Shown here: positions 1-13,379 of the stretch, in pieces
Layout: every line of letters begins with the position of its first letter
How positions within the stretch are numbered: the stretch's first letter is position 1
NCBI RefSeq assembly: GCF_014529535.1
Contig: NW_023503302.1
Span: 2,153,039-2,217,038 of the forward strand
DNA from: Bradysia coprophila
Lineage: Eukaryota; Arthropoda; Insecta; Diptera; Sciaridae
Direction of reading: 5' to 3'
Length of the DNA stretch: 64,000 nt
Program-made: the position numbers and the translations under genes
Notes under the pieces: model-generated
Told to the model about the DNA's origin: nothing
The model's input: only the letters and a program-made list of their open reading frames with translations
Databases searched by the model: none

Positions 1-2001
1 TTGATTGCTGATAATGTTTTGTGGTTTCCGTTATAATAGTTCTGATATGTATTCTCGTAATGCCTGTACTTTGGCTGTACACGAATTATGTATATTCCTG
101 ATTGAAAAGATTTTTGAAACGTAAAACAACCTGCAATATAGCTTTCTATATCGAATTAGGTAAATTACACGTTATAATTTCTGTATCTCGATTATTTCAT
201 TATTTTGACAAACCGAAATCAATATACCCCACACCATAATCTGTTATTGGATCATTTGTGTAGGAAATTAATTTCGTTATTGAACAATTGTTCAGGAACA
301 ATGATGACGTTTTAATGCTGTCCAAGTTCACCAGAACATCGTGAACCGATTTATGCTTTAGTAGGAAGGTTAGAAAAGTTTTTTTTTTGTCGGGTAGCAT
401 AAGCTCTAGATGGCAATTTGTGTACCAAAGTTTATTCTGTAATAAAATTTCTAGTTTCGGAACTGTATAACCATTGAAAACATCACATTAGATGCGACTA
501 TAGTTTAAGATGCTACTCAACCAAGTTGTAAACTCCGAAAGTCCTTCTCATTCAGAGTAAATGTTTTGACAAAAATTAATTTTGAGAAATTCAGGTCAGT
601 CTTCATTTTCTTAAACCACCTGCTAGCCTCAGAATCGTATGTATTCTTGTTTCAACCCCATATCCCTATAGCGGAATTTAAAGTGCGGAAAAGGTCCCAC
701 TTAAGGTCGTGAAAGTTAAATTAAATCTTTTAATGAAAGTGGTGAACGTAAATGGTAATGATGTTAGTCGGTATCACTGACTTCCCGGTGCACATATCTC
801 TGCTACTGTAAAGGTTATCTGTGAGGTTAAAACGGTCATAACTTTAGGTTAAAATATCAAATTGAATCTGCCAGCTTGCTTATTTTTAGTTTTAGTCTTT
901 ACGGCAGCAAAAACATATGAAAAAAAAGCTTCTGACACCAACTAACAACCATGTTATTTACATCCATTGTTGGAACCCACTGAAAAGACAATTGAACATA
1001 TATTCCATGTCCTGGCAATTGACCTGCTCAGAGCCGGTACCACTACGGGATTTAATTTGGCTAGAACCAACGCACTTCAAGCAAAAGTGATCATAGTCGA
1101 CAGCTACCAAATAGAGTACTTTTTTGTATGAAACTGTTTTTTACAGTGTTTTACAGTTGTATGACACACTGTCCAGTTTCAGTACCCTATTTAGAGGACC
1201 AATCATGCTTGAAGTGCGTTGCTAGAACACGTTGCCGGTTATTGCCACTTGTCAACTTTAGGCACACCGGAAACATTTGACTTTTGATTTTTAGAAATTT
1301 ATTTGGAGGTATTCCTCGACTCCCTTAGCACTTTCCGGCGTGCCTAAAGTGCCTGCTCGAGCATTATCCCCTACATGCTAAAAAAGCGATTTAGCAACCA
1401 TGCGTGACGTCATAAACAGTTATCGGTTTGACATTCGTTGATCATTTTTTCATGAGATTTGTATTTCAGGAAGGCACGCTGTTTAAGGCGCAATAACCTC
1501 TTATAACTAAATAATTTCAACAAACTAACACCGATTCCCATTGGCTGTTACTGTTCAGAGAAACCTAAAAATGCTCCATGAATCTGATGTCAGTTAGCTT
1601 TGAGTCCTTCTCTGAGAAATGTTGGTTTGCATTTTCTATAATCATTCATCGATCACAGTTTCACATTTCAATCGGCTTAAGAAGGAAACTTTCTCAACTG
1701 TTTACTCGAATTTTAGTTGTTGAACATTGTGCGGGTGGTGAGGGTGAAGAAAAAGAAAAGTACAATTTCAACGATTTCAACCGTCCTACATTCGTCTTCT
1801 AAGTTTTACAGTTTTTATACAATCGAATCTTCGAATTGTATTCATTTTGTCCACATATAATTTGCCTCTAAATAATTTTTCAATCATTGCAATCATTCGC
1901 TCTATTAGGATGCCGAAAAGGTAACGATTGATTGATACGCAGACTAATTTTACCATTGAAAAACACAATTACATTGCCAAATCTGTTTGTTTGCTTTCCA
2001 G
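1..2001 (+). other. Intron of the p190 RhoGAP gene (3' part)
   Basis: No convincing coding exon was found. The intron ends at the acceptor 'ttgctttccag' before 2002. It carries a small inverted-repeat element at 1068-1220 and a decayed piece (about 1236-1356) of the element also seen near 15.7 kb. The small ORFs here show no domain and no codon pattern I trust. Confidence 0.6.
1068..1220. mobile_element. 153-bp hAT-like miniature inverted-repeat element
   Basis: Ends are CAACGCACTTCAAGCA and its inverse TGCTTGAAGTGCGTT. Both sides carry the direct repeat GCTAGAAC (1060-1067 and 1221-1228), the 8-bp size typical of hAT target duplications. A diverged relative of the right part lies at about 35411-35533, and a left-end fragment at about 55286. 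Confidence 0.7.
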
Positions 2002-5000
2002 ATGGAAGAAACAATTCAAAAAACTCTTAGAGGAAGCAGGATACGTCACACCCGGTAAGCAGTTGTCCGAAGTGCGTGTACTGTTTATGGGTCGTGAATG
2101 TTTCGAAGCGTTGTCCGAACATGATTGCCAACAGATCTACGATAATCATCAGAAAGAAATAGTCGACAAAGCAAAACACAATTTCCAAGAATTACTGCTG
2201 GAGCATGCGGATCTGTTTTATCATTTTAAAAGTATTGAACCATCTGGGACGATAACACAGGATGATATTAAAGAGATAACGGACGTGCTTCAGGAGGATA
2301 TTAGGTATGCTGGTTGGAAATGTGTGAGTTATGGGGCAAATCAAGTCACACAAAAAAATCTTTGAATCATGCAGGTTTAAAATGTTGGATCGTCTGGACC
2401 AAGATCGGAAGTTAATGTTGTTTCAACACTTGGGTTTTGTTCACTGTCCGATACGGGAGCATTGCCCAGCATTTCCGAATTGTATGGACGCATTGATTGA
2501 ACGAATTATTAGCGCTAAGCGAACTCACAGGTACAGTAGTGCAAATATTGAATTGGACTCCGACTGTTTAACCATAAAAATTACCTCTGCAGCCTATCCA
2601 AAAATCAATGGAAATCGTCATCCATGCAGTCCAACGATAACATCTTGAACTTACTGATTCTGGGTTCGGAACACTTAGCTAGCGATATTATCAATGAAAT
2701 TTGTTTAAATTGTGGAGACGATGGCGAATACATTTACGATGGTCAGGCCTACTACTTGCAGACCCAAATCATTAACGGTGACATGGAATCGTTTAAGAAC
2801 ATTGACTTCCAGTCGAGCGGCCTGGTTTGCATATATTCCAACCAAATGTCATCGGAATATTTGAAGGACAGCATCGAACGAAGTTTGTTGTGTAATTTGG
2901 AATTGGAAGATAAGTTTGAGAGTTTGCCGCTGGTGTTGGTGTATCAGCCAGAGGATCAGAAAGACGATGGTGAAATGGAACTTTTACGCGCGGAGGGACA
3001 ACAGTTAGCTGAGATGTAAGAATTTTGAATTTCTGCCATTTCGGGCTGCCGTTAAAATGCAATCTTTCTGCAGGCTTCATTGTCTATTCATCGACACATC
3101 ACTAAATTTCTACCATCACCGACAATCGCAGCATCAGAACTACATCTACGACATTCTGAATCATTTGATCGAGTGCATTCGTATGGGTGATCCGAAGAAT
3201 GACGAACGTTATTTGCAAGGCTCGCCCGATATTCGGATAATATTGTGCATGTTCTGCGGCGATCCGTTTTCGGTGGAAAGTGTGTTGGGGCCAATTATGT
3301 CGGAACCATCATGTCAATTGTCTGGAGATCGAAGCATCATATTCGAAACGTTTTTGGGCGACACGAAGCGGAAAATTGAAGTCATCATGTCGTCGTACCA
3401 TGGCGCGAATGCATTCCGCGATGAGCTTGTACACGGATTTATACTGCTTTTTTCGACGAAACGGCGAGCATCATTGGCAACGTTAAAGTGAGTTTTTGAG
3501 GGTTTCTGTTTGATGTTACAGTGAAAGGTAATCTTTGAATCAATCGCAGCGCTTTTTCAATGAACATACCAAATTTACCGATGCAATTACTTGCCATCAC
3601 CGATAACGGAGGTGCGAATGCTTTCTTCAACAATGATCTATGCCAAATGTTAATTACCGAAGGAAATGCCATTGCCGACAAATTACGAGCTCATTTTATG
3701 ACGTCAGCAATTGGAAATCAGTTAAAATGTAAGTCATTGATTGCGGTATCCTTCTTGTCTGTCTGTAACTACAATTTATGATTGTCAATTTATCCCCGTT
3801 CACAGTCGCATTTTACACACCATTTTTGAAAGAAGTGTGGGAAAAGAAGCCCGAAATTGAACAAGCATTCCATATGGAGGAACCAGTGACACTCGATTCC
3901 GGCGAAGGAACGCTCGAACATTCGATGCACCAATTGCCGCAACCGCCGCCGCGCCACGAAAGTTATATGTTAAAAAATACGGCCGGTACCGATGGGTCGG
4001 GTAGCGAGAATTATGAACATCTGCCGACGAGATCGATGAATTCATTAAACGGTCCGGATGATAACTTAAAATTTAATTTGAATGACAATAGTGAGAAATA
4101 TCCACATTTGTACATGTTAGGTGAAAAAGATATGGGCATTGATGATACGTATATGAACGACGATGACAAAGATGATAAGGCGAGATTGCTGCATCAAGGT
4201 ATGATTGTTACGATTTTTGTTTTTGTTTTTGATTTTCCGTTCATTTTGTTTCATCCTTTTATGTTCCTCATTCATATTGTAAATAATCCACATTCCATTC
4301 TGGTAAATGAAGCATTCATTCGTCAGCCCATCCACATTATCCTTCATGTGTACAAATTTAGATATTTTTTTTTGCCGTCTCTCTTTTGTTTTCACCCGAA
4401 AAGACAAAACCATTCTCGACGACCTTTTTTTGTTTGTTTCTTTCCTTCAATAGGCTTTCAGATTTATCCACCACCAACTACTCCACCCGAACCAGCCCCT
4501 CCAGATCATCATATGGCACCGTCGTCGATGATGCGACCGTACAAGGGAAATATGGTGTCAGCGTCCCAATCGAGTCTTGACGACATAACATGTAATCCAT
4601 TTTTGATGGTCACAATGCACCAAAAATTTGTCCTTTTTTTTCTTTGATTCCGGTTTTCATTTTCGTTTCGTCGGATTTTGATTCTTTTACGTTGCTCGAT
4701 TAGTAGAAGTCATTTGGCATCGTCGAACTGAACTCATTTGACAATTTGTCTCTGTTTTGGTCACAATTTTTCATCTACGAAGCAATCTAATGTGAAAGTA
4801 TAGTTTAGTCGTTTCAATTACGTCGAGGAGCGTCTTCCAACCTTCAATGTTTGTCGTATTGAAAAATTTTCTCGACGATGGTTTTCATTACCAAATTGAA
4901 ACACTTAACAGGGAAATGTACAGATTATGAGATGATCCAACTCACCCTTTTAGTAAATAAAAAAAAAAATCCACTTGATAAACATTCATCTAGTGGTTGT

Positions 5001-8000
5001 CTTTGTCTCGTATTTGTGCGCATTTTCAAGTACGCAAATACTCGAGAAAAAAAAGTAAATAAATATATGCGAACCACGAGTCATATATCTATACTAATGC
5101 TTTATTCATTACATTGCCTAACAATCAACATAATGAGTTCATTTGTTCCAATTGACTGATTTTTTTTATTCATCATTTCGTATATTGCATAATAATTTGC
5201 TTTTATCGTTTTTCTGTTTAGCATGGTAATGGGTTAGAATTTTTACATGTTTGAATTTTGTTTATATTTGTAGTCCTACACGTTAATAACAAATCTAATG
5301 AAACAAAGAAAATATTTTTAGTTTTATTTTGCTATTTTAATCAGACTTCGATAACATCTTTAATATCACTAACACTAAACATTTCTTTCATGCTTTTTAC
5401 CAATAAATTGTTCGGCTATTCTGCAGCTGATGTTAGCGGCTCGAAGGATTCTTTAACGACTCATGATTCAGGTTATTGGACTTTTTATTAAAAAGATATT
5501 AAAATTTTGTTTTTTGTTTCTGTGGATTTTTATTTAAATTGGTTGTTGCAAGTGTAACGTTATGCAATCTAAATTTTATTAACTGGCGATGGCGATACGC
5601 ACTATTAATTTTGGTATAACCGCGACATTTTACAATTAAATTGTTTTGTTTGTTCTTAGCCCAGGCGCTTGAAATGTTCGATTTTTGGAACATGTCTATC
5701 CTACTCGCTCTAACGACTTCAAATTATATTTGTCTCACTCGCACTTATGGCAATTTAAAGTGAATACTGACCTTTTGCACTCTCGAATCAAAACAAAAAT
5801 TCTCATGATCTAATACGCTCAATTGATGAATTTGCAGTGATAATTTTTATTAAAAACATTTTCCTAAATTTTCACGAAATTCTCCTGAATCTCCTAAATT
5901 TTCTAAATTTTGCCTAATTTTCCAAAGTTTTCCCGATTTTCTTCTCTAAATTTTCCAACATTTTACCGAAAACATTTGTTGCAAAAATCAAGGACAATAG
6001 AAAGAGTGGGAAAATTCAAGAAAATTTAGAAAAAAGCACCCACCAAAATTACATTCTTATAATGAGATCAGCTTACACTTATGTGAATAACGGCCATCAG
6101 CTACAGACCAACGTAACTTTTAGAATGAACACAAGTTTACCAGCAAAAATAGCTAAAGCTTCCAACAAACGAGCATTCAAAAAGTTTCTCCTCTTTACGT
6201 TGGTAGAGAGAAGAGAGAAGAGAGAAGAGAGGTTCACATTGGTGTGGCAGTTTACTTTTCGGTATTTCATCGATGATCAATCCTTTCAAAAAAAAAACAT
6301 TGAGTTGATTTGGGTGCCTTTACTACTACATGATGAGCATGGACATAATTTTGGACTCTCAATTTTCCTTTTTCGTAAATCAAATTCCCTGAAAAATACG
6401 TCATTCAGTTGTAAATATTAGACGAAGTTCTTTATTGTCATAAAGGTCTATCCTACAAAATGAGCGAAAAACTTCATCCTCACAACTTTCTAATCGCCAT
6501 TCAATAATTCTTCATTAATCGACCGCCTTTCCCCCTTTCATATTTTCTTTCATTTTCAATCATGAAATTTGCATTAAATTGTTGACTAGACATTCGGTGG
6601 AAAGCGACTTTTTCATAAAACTTTTTATTACGTGAGTAACAGTCACGAACTTTATTAATAAAATTGTTCTGTGGTCACATATCAGGTTGGCTAGATGATG
6701 GATTGTTTATTCAAAGAGATAATGATAAGTCGCGTGAAGGATCCGGTCGACGAAACATTTTGTGGAATAATTTCGGATCGCATCATGCATTTACAACGGG
6801 TCGCCAGCAACGAGCAAACGAAACGAATTTCGGCAACAAAGTGCGCCCGAAGGGTCCTAGTCAAACATTAAAGGTAACTATATCGACGAGCATTGTTGGC
6901 ATTACAATTTCATAATGGAAATTCATTTCTCATTTGCCAAATTTAATCGAAACAGCAACCTGGCAAGCTAAATCTCAAAAACTTTGCGATTGTCAACGAA
7001 GCTATTGCTCGCATGAATGTCAACAGCGACCATAATCCAGAAGGTGAAGACAAAAAATTTCGAGTTTATAATAAAGCATTTAAATTTGAAAATGCCCCCC
7101 TTGCTGCTCCCGAAGACGATTCCGATGATTTGGCCGAGTATGCACAAGTGAAGGATGAGTACGGTAATGATCTGGTCGAACAGAACATGTACACTTTTCC
7201 GCACGATGGAACGCCGAACAAATCGAAAATTCGCCATAGACGTGATAACAAAGGACAAAGTACTGATATAGTTTTCATGCTTTTACACAATCACACAGAC
7301 ACCAAAAATTGTTTTTTTTTTGTTTGTTCCCAAACTCAAATTTTTGTTGTTGCTCACCTTACACGAACATGCGTTGACACAATTGCGTTAATTTATAGTT
7401 CCGTTTTGTCTCTTTCCTATTCAATAGAATACTCAGAAACGGACAGTGAATCAAGTTCATCCGAGCGAAAGAATACACGAGGCTATGACGGTTACTATAA
7501 AATGAATCGAACCAAAACACAGACAACACACAAGCGTATGCGAAAGAAACGTGCCGCTATACCGGTGCAACCGCCAAAGGTACCATTCGGAACATATGTT
7601 CAACCGCCGGAGATTCCGATGCTTTATCAGAAAATGAAAACTGATAAGAAATCGACTGGTATTGAGAAGGGTAAGTGCCGTTTTACTACAAACACCGAAA
7701 AGATGACAAAAAACTGGTGTTGTAAATTCGCCATTTTTGCAGGCAAATCATTGTGCACAGATGTTCAGGAAGAGGAATCCATTGATGTATCTTCACCACG
7801 AGACAATAATTCTCCAATCGTAAGTTGAAAAACCAAAAAAACTCCCGTTTCCGTCTAATTAAAGTCAAAGCAAAATCCCACTCTAAAACAGTTCGGAGTC
7901 GTGCCAAAAGTGGTCAAGGAAAACGACAAAGACAAACTAATCGACCGAAAGCGTGATAAACAGAAATCCCAGAAAGAGGAAGAAAAACTGGACAAACGCC

Positions 8001-8996
8001 GAGCCAAAGAAGATGCAGCCAAACTGCGAAAATTGCAAGACAAAGAGAAGGAGCAAGAGAAGAAAATGAAACGAAAATCCAAACAAACGGGTAAATCATC
8101 GGATTTGGCTAGCGGTAGCAGTGGAATGCCCGAATTCGTACAATCGGAAAAGAATCTGATTCCACTGTTTCTGGAACAGTGTGTAGAGTTTATCGAACAG
8201 GAAGGTCTAGATTCGGAGGGTATTTATCGGGTGCCCGGTAATAGGGCACATGTGGATCTTTTGTATCAAAAGTTACAAGAAGGTTCGTATTCCGCTTTTG
8301 AGATGAGCAGATAAGCAAGCATAGGGACTCTGTCGAATAAAATTTTCTTTTTTTTAATTTTTCAGAATCTAGCATTGACATTGAGGCTCTCGACATTCCA
8401 GTGAATGCAGTCGCCACTGCTCTGAAAGATTTCTTTTCCAAACATCTTCCGCCCCTATTCGATAAAGATCTTATGAGTGAATTAGAAGAAATTGCCGGTA
8501 AGTTTTGATTGTCCGTTAACTCTCTACCGAACATCTGATCAACATAATTATTATACGTGTCAACAGCTTGCATAAGTAGTTCCAGAGGGTTGCCATCCAC
8601 AACACTCAATATGGAGGTTAAAACTGATAGAAGTTGTCGATTATTAGCGTTAAGAAGTTTGTTGAATAAGCTTCCTCCGTATAATTTTTCAATTCTGAAG
8701 TACATCTTTCAACACTTTGTGCGGTAATTTTGGAACGAAACGATCACGATATACCGTAGGTCATTAAAACAACACTTTTTATCTCTCCCATTTCCAGTGT
8801 ATCCGAAAACTCAAAACTCAATAGCATGGACAGTAAAAATTTAGCAATTTGCTGGTGGCCAACACTAATACCCATCGAATTCACCGACATGGGACATTTC
8901 GAACAGTTGCGGCCATACTTGGAGGACATTGTTCAAACAATGATCGACCAATATCCGTTCTTGTTTTGTGGTAAAGAGGCATTCGTTATGGTGTAA
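2002..8996 (+). CDS. RhoGAPp190: Rho GTPase-activating protein of the p190 type (3' part, 1246 residues in window)
   Basis: Exons joined by eye: 2002-2304, 2375-2530, 2593-3015, 3074-3487, 3550-3728, 3806-4198, 4454-4591, 5427-5471, 6686-6873, 6956-7259, 7428-7670, 7743-7819, 7892-8282, 8366-8497, 8567-8723, 8798-8996. All joins keep frame. The start is missing: the N-terminal GTPase domain and first FF repeats must lie left of the window. Visible order: FF-type helical repeats (WKKQFKKLLEEAG onward), two GTP-binding-like pseudoGTPase modules (LNLLILGSEHLA; DIRIILCMFCGDPF), a long polar linker, a charged K/E/D-rich coiled-coil stretch at 7900-8090, then the RhoGAP domain from about 8130. The RhoGAP arginine finger is the R of GIYRVPGN (codon near 8228). 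The protein ends CGKEAFVMV. Members stimulate GTP hydrolysis by Rho at the cell cortex, and p190 limits Rho signalling in axons. High confidence for family; the symbol follows the Drosophila orthologue. Confidence 0.9.
5427..5471 (+). other. 45-nt in-frame exon of the p190 RhoGAP gene, possible cassette
   Basis: The exon lies between a 'ctgcag' acceptor and a 'g|gttatt' donor and encodes SDVSGSKDSLTTHDSG-like residues. It is flanked by long introns (835 and 1214 nt), while most others in this gene are near 60-80 nt. It enters and leaves in the same phase, so exons 4454-4591 and 6686-6873 also join in frame without it. Alternative use is therefore possible; the sequence alone cannot show it. 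Confidence 0.6.
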
Positions 8997-9224
8997 TTAT
9001 TTCGTTGTTTTTTTGGGGGATCAGTTTTTCAACAATTTTTTTTTTTAAATCAAATTCACCGGTAGGTATCGTCGTGATTATTTTGTTTTATTCTCTGATT
9101 TATCCGATTTTCGTAGAAGATATACGGTTGTTAGTCAGTAAAATATTGTAATTACCCCGTCTCAATGTCAGAAAAAAAAAAAGTTTAAGAAAAAAAATAA
9201 TTTTTAATGAAAACAAAAAGTAAA

Positions 9225-9230
9225 AATAAA
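9225..9230 (+). terminator. Candidate poly(A) signal of the RhoGAP gene
   Basis: AATAAA lies about 230 nt after the stop codon in an A-rich stretch. Other A-rich candidates follow, so the true cleavage site is uncertain. Confidence 0.3.
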
Positions 9231-10107
9231 ATAAACAAAAGAAAAAAATAATTAAATTTTACAATCAACTTCGGTAGTAGTTGTGATTTGATAAAAGACA
9301 TTAAAACTCATGAAAAAAGAACCATGCTTCCAATGAATGACAGTAATTCACCAGAATATTTCTGTTTCTCAAAATATATATTTTTCGTACGACTCGACGT
9401 GAATGTGGATCAGTTTTTATTTGATGTATCGTCAAAGACAATTTGCTTCCCTTCAATCACATCAACATGAAATCATCATCAACAAAAAAGAAATTCAATT
9501 AAAAAACCGAAACGAAAATTCTTATTTCCGATACGCACAATTGTATTATCAAACTAGGCTGGAAGTAAATGACATTTTCCAAATTAAATTAATTTGACCC
9601 GATCGAATCGTTCAACAGGACTCAGGCGATGATTCGCTTTTAAAAACTCCCAGTATGAAATCAATACCCAGTGACGATTTTACTCAATTACATTGATTAA
9701 CTCGAAATGAGCTAACACAAGGACATGATATGGATCTAGCTTTTCTTTATCGAATTTTGTTTATTGTTTAAGACAGTACCATTGTTGCTTTATAGAAACC
9801 CAGAATCCACATCCGGCACAATATTGTTACGCTGCCCTAAACGACAGATGTTTGTTCTGGCACTTCTCTGTGTAAATGCCAAGGATGTGTCCAGATTCTG
9901 TGTGAGCCAGCTCACGTCGTATATATTATATAGTGACGACTGATGAAACATGATTGATACAGTGGCACATGAAGAATAAAACGTAAAAATTAATTTTTAT
10001 TTTAAGGTTGGTCTGTCGTGACTGGTTGAAACATCGATTTCTTTTTATATGCCGCCAATACCGTTCTATAAAACAGTTTGGATTTTTGGTTTCTCTATTC
10101 GTTTTAA

Positions 10108-10504
10108 GAGCGCCCACTCCTTGGCAAAATTCTAGCCTACATTTGTGCGCAAAAATATTCGTTTTTTGATGATTTCTCTGAACGAAAGTCTTTTTTTGAA
10201 AAAGTAAAACCATTAAAGCATGCAAAAATGTGTTACTTTTAATGCAAAAATTGGTTTGTGGTCGATAACTTAACCCACTTGGAGAAGCCTTTGCAAAACA
10301 CATAAATTTACACATTGCAAAGGTCTCTCCAAGTGGACTAAGTTATCATCCACAAACCAATTTTTCTTTTAAAAGTAACACATTTGTGCATGCTTTAATG
10401 GTTTTACATTTTTCGAAAAAAGACTTTCGTTCAGAGAAATCATCAAAAAACGAATATTTTTGCGCTCAAATGTAGGCTAGAATTTTGCCAAGGGGTGAGC
10501 GCTC
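10108..10504. mobile_element. 397-bp foldback element with TTAA target sites
   Basis: The two halves are inverted copies of each other over nearly their whole length (arms of about 190 bp, centre near 10305). The outer ends read GAGCGC and GCGCTC and are flanked on both sides by TTAA (10104-10107, 10505-10508), the duplication made by piggyBac-type transposases. A second copy of the left terminus is at 47279, again starting TTAAGAGCGC. Confidence 0.75.
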
Positions 10505-12969
10505 TTAATACACGATGCCTATCCTCAGCCATTCTATCTATTCAAAACATTTTTTTTTCGTAAACGGTTTTGTACAGTGAGATTAAACATTAAGGTCACA
10601 CCTGCATGTTTCTCCTTGAGATGGTCGTTTTTCATACACATTCCCCATGTAAACGTAATTCTCCTTCTACACGTACGATTGAATTAAGTCAAAACGATCT
10701 GCTGGTCGAACCGCAAAAGTGTAACCCTAATGTTGAATCTCACTGTCAAAGTAAAACAGAATGGCGTTGCTGTCGATCCGTGTGCTTTAAGAGGAACTAA
10801 TATGAACATGGAACTCTAGATCGAATCCTTGCAATCCTCGAATGGACGATGTTCGGGTTCATGTTTCACCATTTTTTTTTCTCTTTTAATTCAATTGGCT
10901 TTCCGATTATGATTACTGTCCAGCCAGTCACACTTAAATTACGAATTACATTGAAATTGGAAGATTCACAAACAAACACAGAAACAAAAAACATAAAATG
11001 CAAAACTGACTTCAATAATATCTTATGATTACTGCTTGTCTGTACATAATAATAACCAAAAGAAAAAGAAAACAAAACAAAGCAATTCCTCGGTGATCAT
11101 AATGCACAATCAATGAATTTTAAAGTGCACAAAAAAAACCATTAAACACATTTTCTATGTACTGCTGTTAATTAATTATTGTGGAACCAAGCGCGCCATA
11201 AATGAATGATTAAAAAAAATTAAATAAATTTGAATGAAATAACTGAACTAATAAACGAAATTAAATTAAAACTTTTCAGTTCGCTCATCGATATTCTCTT
11301 TTTATGCCTCTTTGACTCGCTCCTTCTTTGACTTCTTTTCTTTGAAATATTTTTTTTTTTTACTTGGACTCCATTTTCGGCTACATCATTCTTTCGATAG
11401 AAGTAGCGCACTGATTTGCAATAATTTATATCATCCACAACGAAATTAATTCAAGTGTCCGTCCATGAAAGATACTTCAGGATAAAATTCACTTTATATT
11501 TTACATATCAATGAAGTTTGGTTCGCTTCATACAATTTTAGCTGGAATATTTGAACTTTTGCGTCTTAATAACCTAAGTTTAAAGAGAATTATAAAATGA
11601 AAATGGACAATAGTGTCGCATTTTACTGTCGTCAGTTTGTTATTTTCGTGTGAAGAATCCTTCACACATAAATGTATGAACGATTCTTCACACAAAAATG
11701 TATGGAAACATCAACTTATATATACTAGAATATCCATGTTAATAGGTAGTCGAATATTGTTGTAGCGATTTTTTTTAAGCTTTAATAGAAATTGTGTTTG
11801 TACCATTTCGATATTTCGATTTCCTTGATTTTACCCATTACTACCACAGCGCGGCCCAAATTAAATCTTTGATTCGTGAAGAGAATATCGTTGAGCTTTT
11901 GTCAATAATTACATATTCTTTGAAATGGGTTCAGTAAAACGAATCCGAAGTTTTGTTCTCCTCTATTGTAGTTTAAGGTTCTCTAAATACTGCCTTGATG
12001 GAAAAATAAATAAAATAAATTGAGAGATTGGTCAGTCGAAAGAATCTTCATGTCAGAACGTAAACGGAATCTTTTGTGTGTGTAAATGTGAACTTATTGC
12101 TCTCGTAAATTAGTCGATTGAAATGTTAGGCTACCACAAAATCATAGAGGTACTATATATGCAGTCGTATAATTGTTTTGCAATACGCTTCAGAAACGCA
12201 AATTGTACGCTTCTCACACGTGTTGTAGCTTTTGTGCCATTTAATGCGTAGCTCTGAGAATTTATTTCGTATATCGTCTCTTTAATTGTTAAGGTATGCC
12301 GGGTATGCTATAGTGAGAGTTTTTTCGGTTCGCGGTTAGGTTGATAGATCTGAAGTGAAAACTGGAAATGTCGTCAGACTCTACTCAGATCACTAAAAAC
12401 GATGGCTTCTTGTCTGCTACGCTCAAAAGTTCTAAAATTGATAGTAATTCCATATGTTTCGCGAAACAAATTTTCGGTTCATGTTGCATATCAACGTTCG
12501 TGCTTATACCCACGGTCACCTATCCAAAAGAACCTTAACATGGATTTTCGTCCTGATCGGACGTTAGGATTCCATTTTAAGTTAAATTAAAATTGTATTA
12601 GTGTTAGCGCGACAAAACTGTTTGTATCGCTCGCACCAATGTAATTTACAATCAAAATCTGTAAGGTTTTCGGACGCGTGGCTGATACATGAAATTTGTC
12701 ACCATTTGTCAAGTAAAAATCAGCCAAATGTAATGGTATACCATGAGAAAGATTACGCGATTAGATTTTCCGACTTACACCAAAATTCCTATTACATTTG
12801 TTGTAATTCATGATGGGAATCGTTTTGAATCGTCGTTCGCTTGGAATACGTTCATGAATAATCGTACTTATCTGTAAAAAATGAATTCCTGGAATGTTCA
12901 TTCAGAGTCAAATCCTTAAGCTCCCATAAAATAACCATCGCAATATTTGTAGGCCATTTTCTTGGTATC

Positions 12970-13183
12970 GGGGAATATGACACACTGTGACAAAAGAACG
13001 CACTTTTAAACTACGTAAAAGGCGAACTCGCACACGCAAGTTTATTGCTCCAAATGCTTTTTAGCCGTGTCATCGACTTAATGACTCCTTTTACAAAATG
13101 TTGATATCGAAAAATCGTGTGCGACTTCACCTTTTACGTAGTTGAAAAATGCGTTGTTTTAGCACCGTGTGTCAAATTACCCC
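12970..13183. mobile_element. About 214-bp inverted-repeat element with GGGG/CCCC ends
   Basis: The left arm (GGGGAATATGACACAC, then ACTACGTAAAAGG) is matched inversely by the right arm (CCTTTTACGTAGT, then GTGTGTCAAATTACCCC). The middle is not paired. The direct repeat GCCATTTTCTT lies just outside both ends (12953-12963 and 13186-13196) and may contain the target duplication. Confidence 0.65.
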
Positions 13184-13379
13184 ACGCCATTTTCTTTTCT
13201 AAAATATTTTTTTAAATATCGGATGAGTGCATCTTAATGAACGTTTTCGTTTTAAAAATAACGAACTAATGCCACCAGTTACATCAAATCTACATTTTAA
13301 CTTTATTCTACACGCTACCTTTGTTTCAATTTTTTTTTGTGGTAATAGTGAGAATATTAACCTTAAATTGTGAATGGAA

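Noticed and set aside
200..400. 66-codon minus-strand ORF
   Set aside because: Lies in an intron of the RhoGAP gene, has no recognisable motif and no splice context.
4878..5159. 93-codon ORF in a RhoGAP intron
   Set aside because: Neither boundary fits the exon chain and it shows no p190-like sequence.
12368..12538. 56-codon ORF starting ATGTCGTCAGACTC with a gene-like leader and a second ORF shortly after (12601-12813)
   Set aside because: No domain, no convincing splice partner and stops in every frame soon after; it might be a decayed gene fragment but I cannot support it.
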